From: Telmatactis stephensoni
Taxonomy: Eukaryota > Cnidaria > Anthozoa > Actiniaria > Isophelliidae
Direction: 5' to 3'
NCBI GenBank assembly: GCA_029948255.1
Contig: JALIZF010001595.1
Location: 248,001-312,000, forward strand
DNA length: 64,000 nucleotides
Position 1 is the first letter of the stretch; each line of letters opens with the position of its first letter. Shown one piece after another: positions 32,900 to 43,300 of this stretch. The notes beneath the pieces were generated by a model. It was not told the DNA's origin and did not search any database. It was given only the letters and a program-made list of their open reading frames with translations. The position numbers and the translations under genes are program-made.

Positions 32900-33160
32900 T
32901 CAATAGTCGTTGTTTTTGTCAAATAGTCGTCGAACTATGTCCCGTCGTCGAGCTTTCATACAAGAATCGAAGCATGGATTGTAGCTTCTTGCACATGCCT
33001 TACAACTATCCCTGCTGTAGCATGCTTGACGGTCGAACATACAATTTTGTTGCCGAGAAAAACATTCTTCCCGACAGAATATGGAATCAGCAGCGTGTCC
33101 GGTCTGAATTAAGAGAATTACCATCATACTGAATAGAAGAACGACAGCTGTGGTTTTCAT
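32900..33160 (-). CDS. Secreted eight-cysteine peptide, paralogue 2
   Basis: The frame encodes 86 residues. Residues 1-23 are a signal peptide (Lys2, hydrophobic core 6-18, cut after Gly-His-Ala). The mature region has cysteines at 29, 33, 40, 47, 53, 56, 63 and 67, so C-x3-C-x6-C-x6-C-x5-C-x2-C-x6-C-x3-C. This matches paralogue 1 (4869-5105) except for two extra residues in the third loop. The tail is basic (KARRRDIVRR) and then polar, unlike the acidic tail of paralogue 1. On the coding strand TTTCTTCCATTTCAG lies directly before ATG, the same intron position as in paralogue 1. The paired C-x3-C motifs near both ends would suit two helices bridged by disulfides (inference). The family is not recognised; a toxin-like, antimicrobial or matrix role is possible but unproven. 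The plus-strand frame at 32863-33132 is its shadow. Confidence 0.8.
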   Translation of the reverse strand: MKTTAVVLLFSMMVILLIQTGHAADSIFCREECFSRQQNCMFDRQACYSRDSCKACARSYNPCFDSCMKARRRDIVRRLFDKNNDY

Positions 33161-33180
33161 CTGAAATGGAAGAAACGCAG
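33161..33180 (-). other. Splice acceptor immediately before the ATG
   Basis: TTTCTTCCATTTCAG precedes the start codon on the minus strand, a strong pyrimidine tract plus CAG, at the equivalent position to paralogue 1. Confidence 0.6.
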
Positions 33181-34630
33181 AGTGAAAAAATCCTCGTTAA
33201 GAGCTCTTTTATGTCTGCTATAATTTTGAAACAATTGTTGTAATATATGAACCAACTGCAAGCTAAATGATACTATTACTGAAATATATAATTATATATT
33301 AATAAAAGGGGAATCTCTTTTGGGAAACTTTTATTTAAATGTAACAAGATAAACTCCCCCGAAGGGGGAAGGACGCCCTTTTCTCCTTTCCGCCCTGAGT
33401 CTCTGAGGACAACACATGCAACATTGGTGAGATACGAAAAAAACGCTAAACCACGCAAAAAGCGCCCTGGGGATGTGCAGGGCAAAAGACCGTGGACAGT
33501 TCGGACACGTATTCCTTGACCTTGTGCAGAATTTCAAAGCAACCAATATAACTCTCTGAGTAGAGAGCTTCCTACACTAATCTACAGGCAGCAAGAAAAT
33601 TAAACCGAAGATGTAATTTTACAAAATTAAAGATGTCATAAATAGCATAAAATAATAAGGTGTTATTCTTCAAAATGTGAGGCTTTGAAATTTAAAATAC
33701 GACTAAGCATGTATAGGTGATTATTAACAGACTCAAACTAACTTGCTTTGCGCAACTTTAGTAGCGAACCTTGGAGGAAACTGGTTTCTTTCCCTTTTCC
33801 CCTTCCTGCTTCCTCTTGCCAATTCCCCTGTTGGCTACACATGACATTTCCCTTTGTGAGCACTTGACTTGCTTTCTTCATCTCAAGAAATTTCAAGAAA
33901 GCTCGAAATTACTTGCAACATCACTTGCCGACGATTTATCACCGCAAAATAGCCGTTGGCCCTCATACTTAAGCTCAGTCTCCAGTCGTGCTTCAGTGAT
34001 GTGATATTACTAGAATCGCCACTCTAATAGCATCTATTAAAACGTGTCTGTGGGCTGTTTGAGACCCCCACAATCTCCATCAGTTACCGCATTCCCTAGA
34101 ATAATCGTCTCGTTGAAGGCGCAAAACAAGAAAACCATCATGCCGCTCGAATGATTGCTCCATCCCAACCCTCCCGAAAATGTATATTGGTTTAAAACAT
34201 GAAGTGCAAAAAACGTTTATCTTGAAATGTTTGCGACCGGTGTCAATTTCGATGTGTTTTTGCTGTTATCTTGCCCTCATTTAAAGTCCATTTACCAAAA
34301 TGTGTGTATTAAAATGTGCGTTTACAAACGCATAAATGTGGACGGGACCTCAGTCGAGATGTGTCTTATAACAAATTAAAAATTCACATCCAACTTATCA
34401 ATGTTAATATGAAAATGTACTGAAATTTTTGTGGAATTTGCCATATTTTCTATTCATATGTTGTTCTAGAATCAAAGCGCTTGCTGAGCCCGATTAAACT
34501 TGCATTAGAGCCCTTATTAACTTAAGTTTTTGGTTGTAGAAATCACTTATTTATTTATTAAGTGATAACTCAGTTTAATATTACCGGTTGTGGACATATT
34601 TCTGAGTTATGAACGTTTTAAATGTTCTTA
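33181..34630. other. Upstream region of paralogue 2 and unassigned DNA
   Basis: It should hold the rest of the intron and the untranslated first exon of the 32900-33160 gene, which I cannot place. A moderately GC-rich patch at about 33355-33500 has overlapping minus-strand frames without recognisable content and an AATAAA on that strand near 33333. Confidence 0.35.
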
Positions 34631-34828
34631 TGCTAATTTGATGACGTCAAAGAAGGCAACATTTATTATACAAAAACGACTCAATCGAAAATATACTGGG
34701 CTTTTTCCATTTGTAAATAATTTCCATGGATAAAACCTGTTGTTTAGTCATCGAATCAAAGAGCACTTGTTGCAAATACCGCATGAAGTTAGTGCAAATG
34801 CCTTCTTTGACGTCATCTCATTTGCATT
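34631..34828. mobile_element. Inverted-repeat element with CRE-like arms
   Basis: The arm at 34633-34659 (GCTAATTTGATGACGTCAAA and AGAAGGC) is repeated in inverted form at 34801-34826. Each arm holds TGACGTCA or a near match, the palindromic CRE/AP-1 core. Outer similarity fades beyond the arms. Confidence 0.6.
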
Positions 34829-35688
34829 TTGAAATTTGAAATTTTTATATCTTGGAAAATATGGAGTCGATATTAGAAAAAATGAAATTATTTTCACTAT
34901 GTTCTCTAATAAAACTGATTTTTGAAGTAAAACATATAGCAGCATAGGGGCTTTAGAGTAATCTCATGTCATGACACGTGAAAAAATGTCACGTGATGTC
35001 ATGGGATATCGCTAATTGACTCGCTTGAAAACTCAAAGTTTTGACTCCCTAACGCCTCTCACCTCGTGTCCACAACAACGATTTAATTTGCCAATGTGTG
35101 AGATGTTAAGTATAAGCTGAAGTTAGGCATTGACAAATAATGCTATTTTCCTTGGTAAAATGCTAATTCTTAATGCTTATGCTGCTAACATGCTCAAGCA
35201 GATTTGTTAAAATGCTCGGTAAATCCCAGAACATTCATCATAAAAATGTGAATTTTTGGCTAGAATTAACTGAATACAACCTTGATGCACGACATGTTTA
35301 AACGGCGGTGTAGTTCAAAAACTCCATGAACATTCATGGTTCAAATTTCTTCTTGCAACGGTCTTTCAATATCAACAGATTCACCTGTATGTGTGTATCG
35401 ATCAACTACTCTTTAAACGTTACTTTCAGTAAAATTCTTGCTCAAATGCTTGCATCATTCTCGATGCTTTTACCTCGCTAAAATGCTCAAAAATGCTAAC
35501 GTAACGTACCAACTGGATGCGTACTCTGGGGCGATATTAGTGTCATTCTAGTCGTGCATGTAGAAAGCCGGCGCGTTTGGGCAATGGACCACAGCCAAGT
35601 CGCCGCACTTTTGAATCTGATAGAAATTAAGAGTGGCTTTGCAGCTGTTTTTTCTTCAACATCGTGTGTGATTAGAGTCACAGTGAAA
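34829..35688. other. Non-coding stretch
   Basis: Two ACGTGA-containing words lie close together near 34970-35000. No gene is recognised. Confidence 0.4.
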
Positions 35689-35736
35689 ATGGCTGCTCAA
35701 GACGCGCCACAAAACCAGTTGCCCATCTTTAAATGG
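35689..35736 (+). CDS. Possible first coding exon (weak)
   Basis: GTGAAAATGGCT is a good start context, followed by MAAQDAPQNQLPIFKW and a donor-like GG|GTAAAC at 35737. The short acidic/polar N-terminus resembles first exons of many eukaryotic genes, but no downstream exon could be matched, so the product is unknown. It may be a chance frame. Confidence 0.2.
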
Positions 35737-36053
35737 GTAAACTTATATATAATAATTCTCAAAAAAATGTAATTGTTGGTTTTTAAAGAGCTAATAAATT
35801 TTATTATCTGCTTCAAATGGTGGTCACTGTTTGACTACCATGTGCTGCTCAACCAGAGAATAAGATGATTTTATTTAACCCGAGAAAGAAAGATGACTAT
35901 TAATTTAGTTGGTGTTAGTTGACAAAGAACAGAAGAAGACAATGGGCTTACAGTCTACTACTAACTACTAAGCGTACTATGACGTGGATTCTAATAGATT
36001 AAATCAATTAAGGGCTTTGTAGGTTCTTCCATATAAGGGCCCGTTCACATGAA
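35737..36053. other. Non-coding spacer
   Basis: If 35689-35736 is an exon this would be intron; no exon-like sequence is seen. Confidence 0.3.
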
Positions 36054-36149
36054 GCGAGTTGTTCCTGGTAGCATAGATAACTCTTTTGTTTTCTTTTCCT
36101 TGCGGGACACAGAACAAAAGAGTTATCCCTGCTACCAGGGACAACTCGC
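36054..36149. mobile_element. Small fold-back element related to 18335-18428
   Basis: The arms GCGAGTTGTTCCTGGTAGCA and its inverted partner flank the core CTTTTGTTTTCTTTTCC, with ACAAAAGAG pairing back. The core matches the 18.3-kb element although the arms differ. The 61-residue frame crossing it is a read-through of the hairpin. Confidence 0.65.
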
Positions 36150-38484
36150 CTTTAAACACTCAGTTTTATTGATGGTGGGTGGGGCGGCTGGTATTCCAGA
36201 CGTGTTGAAGCTGTGTCAGTTTTGGATCGCATGAGAATCAACACAATGTTTCAAATTGCGATTGCGATTTCAACGCAATGTTTCCAATGGATGATTCAGC
36301 TTAAAACTAGCAGAGTAAATTATGTTACAAAGATTGCATAAAAAGCACCCATTTGAGCGAGCCTTGTGAACTGCTAAACTAATAAAAGGCGCAGCATACG
36401 ATAACAAGCTGTTATCTCGGTGGTCAAATGTAATTCATTAAATATTTCCGCTTTTACTGGCGGTGTTAAGCTAGTAGTAATCTATTGTATCTAAAAGCAT
36501 CGTTTCGCAAATTAATAGTTCATTATCCTTAGTGCGTTGGCACCATAGTACTCAATATGAGCGATTAAAAGTGCATTTTGATTATGTTTGTAAAGAGGGG
36601 CAAAAGTGACGTTTCCAACTAATGGAAGCAGTTGGTACTAAAACATATGAAAGCTTTTAGGTCAAGCACCTTTGAGGTTTGGGCTAGCAAATTTATTATT
36701 GATGATTAAGAATTCCAATTTTCATTGGACAACAAAAAACATTTGAGCTTAGATACGGAGACAGTGCCTTTGTGCCGGGGTTGATTTCTGAAATTAAAGT
36801 TGTATTTTGAGTGCATTGGAATTATTTCATTTGCTTTGATGCAAGGGAAGCAAAATCATCAAAGCAAAGCAAATCAAGGCTCAAAATCCGTTAAAAACTA
36901 GTGTAATAATTAATCTGATAGAACGTTTAGTTTTCGACCTAACAGAGGCTCATTTTTATATCAGTTTTACTTTTTTTAATATTTACACTTTCTAATGTAA
37001 AAAAAGACACGATTGAACTAATAAATGGTAAAGTCATAGCACTGTAATTGAAGGTCATTAAATACACCATCAGTCAAAAATGGTTTCACTACGAAACTTA
37101 ATGCAGTCTACAAAATGTGTGTTAAAGCTATAATGACTGTGAAAGGGCGACGAATAGTCAAAGAGATGCGATTATGAGAGATTGCAATCTGTGAGATTCA
37201 GCTTGTTTGATGACCGCTTTTACTGGATTTAACCAGTCACTTTTCTAAATTACATTCATTAAATTGTCATAAAAGCAGTCATAAATCATGGAAAATGGTT
37301 AAACAGATAACACTTTTTTGTTTTCATTTTTAAGAACTTCATCAATAGAATTTTTATGGCCAGTGGCCGCCATCTTGGAATTCGTGGAGCATAGACATGT
37401 GGTTCGGAAATCGCCACTTTTTAAATGATGATTTCGGTCGAAAACAGTTTGTCTTAAAGTTTTAGCCTTTTTTCATCATCAAATTTTAGCGCATTATGTC
37501 ACAAAGCACGTTACATATTTCATTTTAATTTATTGGAATTGTTTGTCTGCTTTGCATTTTCAAGTGTGCAAAAACAATTGATTAATAACTATTTATTATT
37601 TAATAGAAACATTTGGATATATTATGTGTACTTATGATTAACTAAGTTTATTAATCACAAGTACATACGATTTATTAGAATACATTCCATATATTTGATT
37701 ATTTTTCGATTTTAGTTTAAAACTCAAACTTATAGTGATTATAGATTTTTTACTAGTTTTTTCATTATTTGTAATGCACATTTGATCATATTTCAAATGT
37801 AAAATGCGCAAAATATAAAATATTATCATTATCGTATCAAAACTGGTTAAAACAAAATATTTCATTTATTAAGTGGCTTAAGCGATAATGAAAGCCTTTA
37901 GGCCTTTTTCAAACAATGCAGCTTGAAGGTTGTATTCATATCAAGGTCTCGCCAAGATCTTTCATAATTTGAGAGTAAACAAAATATTTTACTTCAGTCA
38001 AACTAGATCGCACTTAAGGAACAACTTGGTGGATTATCTATCTCAGCTAGAGAATTAAGTATGGATATAGCAATAAAAGGATGTTTACCTTGTTATGTTA
38101 TAATGGAGGCTTGTGCCTTGCTGGTCAGTCTAGGATATGACTAAAGAGAAGAGTGCATTAGTATGGTGCAGTACACGTTGAATAAGTTTGATAGATGGCA
38201 CGTGGTCGCGATAAAATCATCAAAACTGTGACCGCAAAGTATTCTGGGAATAGTAGTGCCATGTTATGTAAATATACTACTCGATGCAAAAAACAACAAA
38301 ACAACAACAACAACAAAAACCCCGCGGCCTTGTTGTTCTGATTGGTGATCTACGACCTAACAAGCCACCTCGCCACTTTTACCATTGCGTTTTACATACC
38401 CTCGATTTCAGAAGGTTGTAGAATATATGCAATTATTATAACTATGGCGTAATTTTACCAAACAAGGATGAGAGAACTAAGCAA
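36150..38484. other. Non-coding stretch
   Basis: AT-rich; an (AAC)n-like patch lies at 38288-38318. GGCCGCCATCTTGG occurs at about 37365. No gene recognised. Confidence 0.4.
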
Positions 38485-38969
38485 ATATGTGAGGGTTGTC
38501 GGCCTTCAGCTCGTGGTTATGTGAGATATTCACCGAGGGCGGTGAATATATCACGTTTACAACCAAGAACTGAAGGCCGATAAATGACTTATTTTTACAT
38601 TGGTGAGGTTTTCGAAAATAGAAATTTCACTAATGTCTAAAACAGAGAAATTTGTGTTGTTGAATTATGCAAGTTCGTGTCAGAAACATGTGCAGTATAC
38701 CATACGAGTTCACCAAATGCATCCCACACGTGTAGGAGTGTGTTTAGGTCATATGCATTGGTTATCGAATTTGCATTCTGTTTTCAACCAGGTCTCGTCC
38801 TTTTAATTAGGACATGTTAAGACTTCGGTTCCCTGATTCGCAAATTCAATGCGAGGGGAATAAGTCATATATTATATATATATTCCCCTTGCATCAAAAT
38901 TAGCTCTTTGTTCAAAGCAGGGGTTATGCCATATATTCAACTGCCAAGAACAATGAAAACCGAACCAAT
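38485..38969 (+). repeat. Dispersed repeat 'A', uninterrupted copy
   Basis: This aligns with 768-1154 and then with 3662-3792, showing what that split copy looked like before the LTR element arrived. It begins with an imperfect hairpin (CGGCCTTCAG ... CTGAAGGCCG at about 38500-38580) and ends at CCGAACCAAT. The frame at 38600-38806 is repeat-derived. Confidence 0.8.
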
Positions 38970-39087
38970 TTAAATATAAGAGGCTGTAGTACATACCATA
39001 TTACATATAGTTGAAAACTGGTTTGCCATATTTTACATAGAAAATACGGAAAATAAGGGAAACTAAGAAGCAGTTATATAATAAATC

Positions 39088-39204
39088 TTTTATTAGATAT
39101 TTTCTTGTGTATAACGGGCTGATATTTTACGAGTCGCGTATGTATTTTGCCTCGCCTAAAGCGTAAAATATCAACCCGAAATACACAAGAAAATATCTAA
39201 TAAG
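39088..39204. mobile_element. Fold-back element
   Basis: Arms of ~44 bp (TATTAGATATTTTCTTGTGT and GATATTTTACG, with inverted partner) surround a short centre with GCGTATGTATTTTGC. Ends and duplication are not defined. Confidence 0.65.
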
Positions 39205-39889
39205 TGGTATATATCTAATTATATGTAAAACCAAAAGTGTTACTAAATAGGCGTCTTTGCGTCTTTTCGGTCACATGGTGCAAAATACGCCATACTAGAC
39301 GGCACGCACTGGGACATCTAAATCAAATAAAAGTAAAACTTGACTGGCTGAGCCGCTCCTTTTGTTTCGAGTCTGTTTACATTCTTTTGTAGTTCCAATT
39401 CCAACATGAGACCGTAAGACAAAGTACATTTTGGGCCGTTGTTGTAAGGGTTTATATACAAATTCCATGTCATTAGATATATTGTATCTTACTAGATACA
39501 TGTAAAATGTATACTACAACCTTGCTGCAATCAAGTACTCGTATACTTCCTGTAAATACTACATTAAAATGTGATTTTATACATGTGGCAAATCAACTCA
39601 GTCGGAAACACTTTGAGCCTTTTCAGACCCAGGACACTTTGCGGTCTCAACATGTTCTGACTTGCCATTATGATCACAACAATTTCTCATGTAAGTGTAC
39701 GTATAACACAGCTATTTTCCTGAGTAAAACATCTGTAATACTTACCTATAACATATTTTACTTGCACTATGTTTAATAATCGTCCAAGACATAACCATTT
39801 TAACCACTTTAAATCATATTTTTCCGATTTACACATGCGCAAAGTTAGGTGTACATCGTTAGAATCACTTTTTAAAAACAGAAAAAAAC

Positions 39890-39990
39890 GTACATAATAA
39901 TAATAATAACTTTATTAAAGATTCTGTCTTGTAGCCGGGCACAGGTGCCCTACTAATCGGGGAGACAGTACATAATCAAAATTAAAAACA
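39890..39990 (-). mobile_element. Retrotransposon 3' tail (minus strand)
   Basis: On the minus strand, CTTTAATAAAGTTATT runs into (ATT)n, preceded by a small GGGCACC...GGTGCCC-type hairpin, a common LINE/SINE tail layout. The 5' limit is unknown. Confidence 0.5.
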
Positions 39991-40298
39991 AACCAAGAAT
40001 AGACTCGTTCACGGTAAGGTGTTGTGCAATGACATCCTTGACTTCACGTAAGATATTCAAAACTTCGAGCAAAAGCCTTTTGAAATCTTAAGTATTTGCT
40101 TTATTACTGACACATCCCTGCTTCATTCGTGTGCATTCTTGCCTTTTCACTGGCTATTACTAAAACTAGAAACAATATGTTAATTGCAGTCGAGGCTGAC
40201 ATTCAGCTAGATATAACCGTGAACTGGTCTGTCAGGCAAAAAGAGCAATAAGGGTCGATCTTACGAAATTCTCAGTGACTTCTTTAATGCTCGGTCTG
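39991..40298. other. Non-coding spacer
   Basis: Nothing recognised. Confidence 0.4.
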
Positions 40299-40352
40299 AA
40301 ATACGGTGCATAAAATACGGTGCATAAAATACGGTGCATAAAATACGGTGTA
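40299..40352 (+). repeat. 14-bp minisatellite, nearly four copies
   Basis: AAATACGGTGCATA is repeated at 40299, 40313 and 40327, with a partial variant at 40341. Its period equals that of the unrelated array at 7670. Confidence 0.9.
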
Positions 40353-43300
40353 TTTGACGTCTACTGTCATTAAATATTGCCAGAAATAAGGAAATTTAGA
40401 ACTCGGGCGTCGAATTAGACTTCGCCACTTCCACACTTACCCGTATATAATTAAAGAGGCCCTTTTAATTTAGTGTGGACGGAAACTTAATCGTAGCAAA
40501 AAAGGATGCGTTTTTATATTCATACGAATTAGTGGGATGTGACTTTACTTAAACTATAAAGTGTCACTTGAAGTTTATGACTGACTACTTGATGTTTGGA
40601 TGCACTTTTTACATTGCAAGTGTACAATAAGATGGCGTGAATATTCTTTTAAGATAAGCACTTTTTGGCTTTATTTTCCACGTAATAAATAGACTCTGAC
40701 TTTGTACCGGCCGACTGAGTCATATTTATCTCACCTTTTAGGCAAATGAAATTATTCTAAAAAGGATTTTAAATGAGTTTAAAGGAGCCCAATAAGTGCA
40801 TTTGAAATAGGACTTACGACAATTTAACTTGGAGAATCTAAACGCACACGGAACATCTAAAAGCACGAAAACAAAACTAAACGCGACTATAATCACACAT
40901 AGCAACATGTTTTATCCTTTCAAATATTCAACTCCTCCTGTTTTATATTTTATTCGGTTTTGTAGAAATGAAATGATATGCAATACACAGGTACGAAACC
41001 GCTATCGCAAGCCTTGGCGTTGCCTTGGCGACGGTATGTCTTTTTATATATATATTCAATATCGATTGCAAAAATGGAGTTATTTGGTTTTTAGAATATT
41101 TGACTTAGGGAAAAAGAAAGACAAGGAATATAAAGTAAATTATCGAAATTAATGTGAATTACATGAACACCTGCGCGCATACCAGCGTAGTTATCTGTGT
41201 CTTTTATCATTGATAATAACTATAGATTTCACAACAAAACCCTTCTAAAACACACAATCTAATCCTCGAACGTCATGTCTGTCATTAAATACTTCAGCAT
41301 TAGCAATAGTTTTGTATTTTTTGCTCTTTCACTTTTTTTGTCAGAATACAATGACACATTCAGACGGGAAGAGATATTGCGCCCTCTAAGATGTTAAAAA
41401 TTGGAAAGTAAATTGAAAAATTAGATATCTAATCAGAAGGAGCTCCAAAATATTTTAGTGAGAGTTCATGGTTTAAAACGCCACACCTTTGATTCAATTT
41501 GATAATACTGATAAGTTTGTAGACGATTTTAAGGATTCAAGCATTTTATTTCTAATATTTAGTAGATGAATGAAGCTAGCTGTTGAAGAGTGGTTGAGAT
41601 AATCCCATGAGTAAATTGCCCAGTGAATCGATTCTCATCTACTTGAAGCATTACCATGTAGACACTGTATGACGACAAAACTGTTTTGGCATCCTTAAAA
41701 TTTTTCCATTAATGCTTTTAGGATTGGTATTCGCCACCAAATGCATCGTTGGTAATTTGGTAAGGATTTTCCATTAAAGAAAAAATGGTTTTATTAATTA
41801 AGCAATCGAAATATCGGCACAGAGGCTGCCAACTGACTCGTGAACGTTTATTCAAGTAACAAAACCAAGAGATTCTCAATCCTAACCGCTAAAAAAATAA
41901 TCATTATTATAATTATAATAATCTGATATTTACGTATTTGTAATATCGTATTGTATTTGTATCGTATATACGTATTTGTATCTCATAATAGAATAATTAT
42001 AACTTTGTCAGTAATTCAACACGAAACGTTCTACTCAAAGAATTTCAGTATAAACAGTTTTATATAAATCATTTTTTGTTTATGTAGGTACAAATATAAT
42101 ACTTTAATTTTGTCTTGCTTTCGATATAAATCTGATATTCTTCAGATATTAGTTTGAAATTCACCATTATAAAAAGGGGTATTGGGAAAAAAGCACCACA
42201 AGACGCGCGCAAGCAAGACGCAATTTGAGATCAATTTTATGAGAGAGAATTTGGATACGAGCAGCTCATCACACCGATCAACCACCGCATATTTCAACTT
42301 GGCGGACATGACATATGTTGTTCGTGCTATTAGCACTTTAGGCTTTTGCACCACGCTAATTACACTTTCTGAATTCATTCTATATTTCTCTGTCCTAAAA
42401 GAATTTTATGGTTTCCTCTTACATTCTGGAAGACTGATGGAGACGAATTTCTCTCTCTCTCTTTTTTCTTTGTGGTTCTCAATCAGTGGTTAAGGAAAAT
42501 CTTTAAATTAATAAAAGACATCTCTCTTTTCCTGGCTTTAGATATCCCATACCCAGGGCCGACAAAATGTCATATAAGAAAAACCTTTCCAGAGAGAGAG
42601 AGTGATTTATGCTTGATGCTGTGATCTTTCAATAGTCCAATAATTACACCAAATCAAGCTAAAAATGATTTCATGTAAAGTTCTTAAGGCAAACATCAAA
42701 CAAATACAAACTTGACTGCCCCTTATTGTGTGGCTTAATAAAAGCTGAGTGATTTGAAATTTTAAAAGTGAAAACATCGAGGACGCGAACAGAGTAAAAG
42801 GAAAAACATACTTAAGATCAACTTAAGATGGCGATAAAATTGAAATACCTCTATAGCAAGTAAAAATTGTGAGTCAATTTCGTGAGACTAACAGTCTTGA
42901 ACGAAAGTTGTCTCAAAGCGTTTTTGGTTTTGATGTTCACAGACGGCCGCGTGGCAACTATTCGTTCATATTTTGTCCAAACTATTTGTTTTCAGGCGTT
43001 TTTCTTTGTTCTTTTTTCAACTGAATGCTAGATAAACGGTAAAGGCACAGTCTGCAGTACTAAATCCCCTAACCTATTTATACATTTCTAAAGGGCATAT
43101 AGAAATAGCTAGTGATAACTGAGTTGTGTTAAAACAGACGTCTTTACTTACGTTGGATGTTGATTGCTTGAGTGATGGTTGCCGTAGATCATAGATAGCA
43201 CTTTCCTCAGGAATATATAGCACTCACTCGTAATTTGCATGCGCGGAGGTTGGGGGGAACAGGTGATAGCCTTGCCTCGCTCTAATTATACAAACAGTTC

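Noticed and set aside
32863..33132. 89-residue plus-strand frame with several cysteines
   Set aside because: It is the antisense shadow of the well-supported secreted peptide gene on the minus strand; it lacks a signal peptide and regular cysteine spacing.
35600..35736. Tempting identification of the MAAQ... start as a Ran-type GTPase first exon
   Set aside because: The N-terminus resembles such starts only loosely; the residues after the lysine do not continue into the P-loop and no downstream exon was seen.
42182..42493. 103-residue plus-strand frame
   Set aside because: No domain, and an overlapping antisense frame of similar length; no evidence of selection visible.
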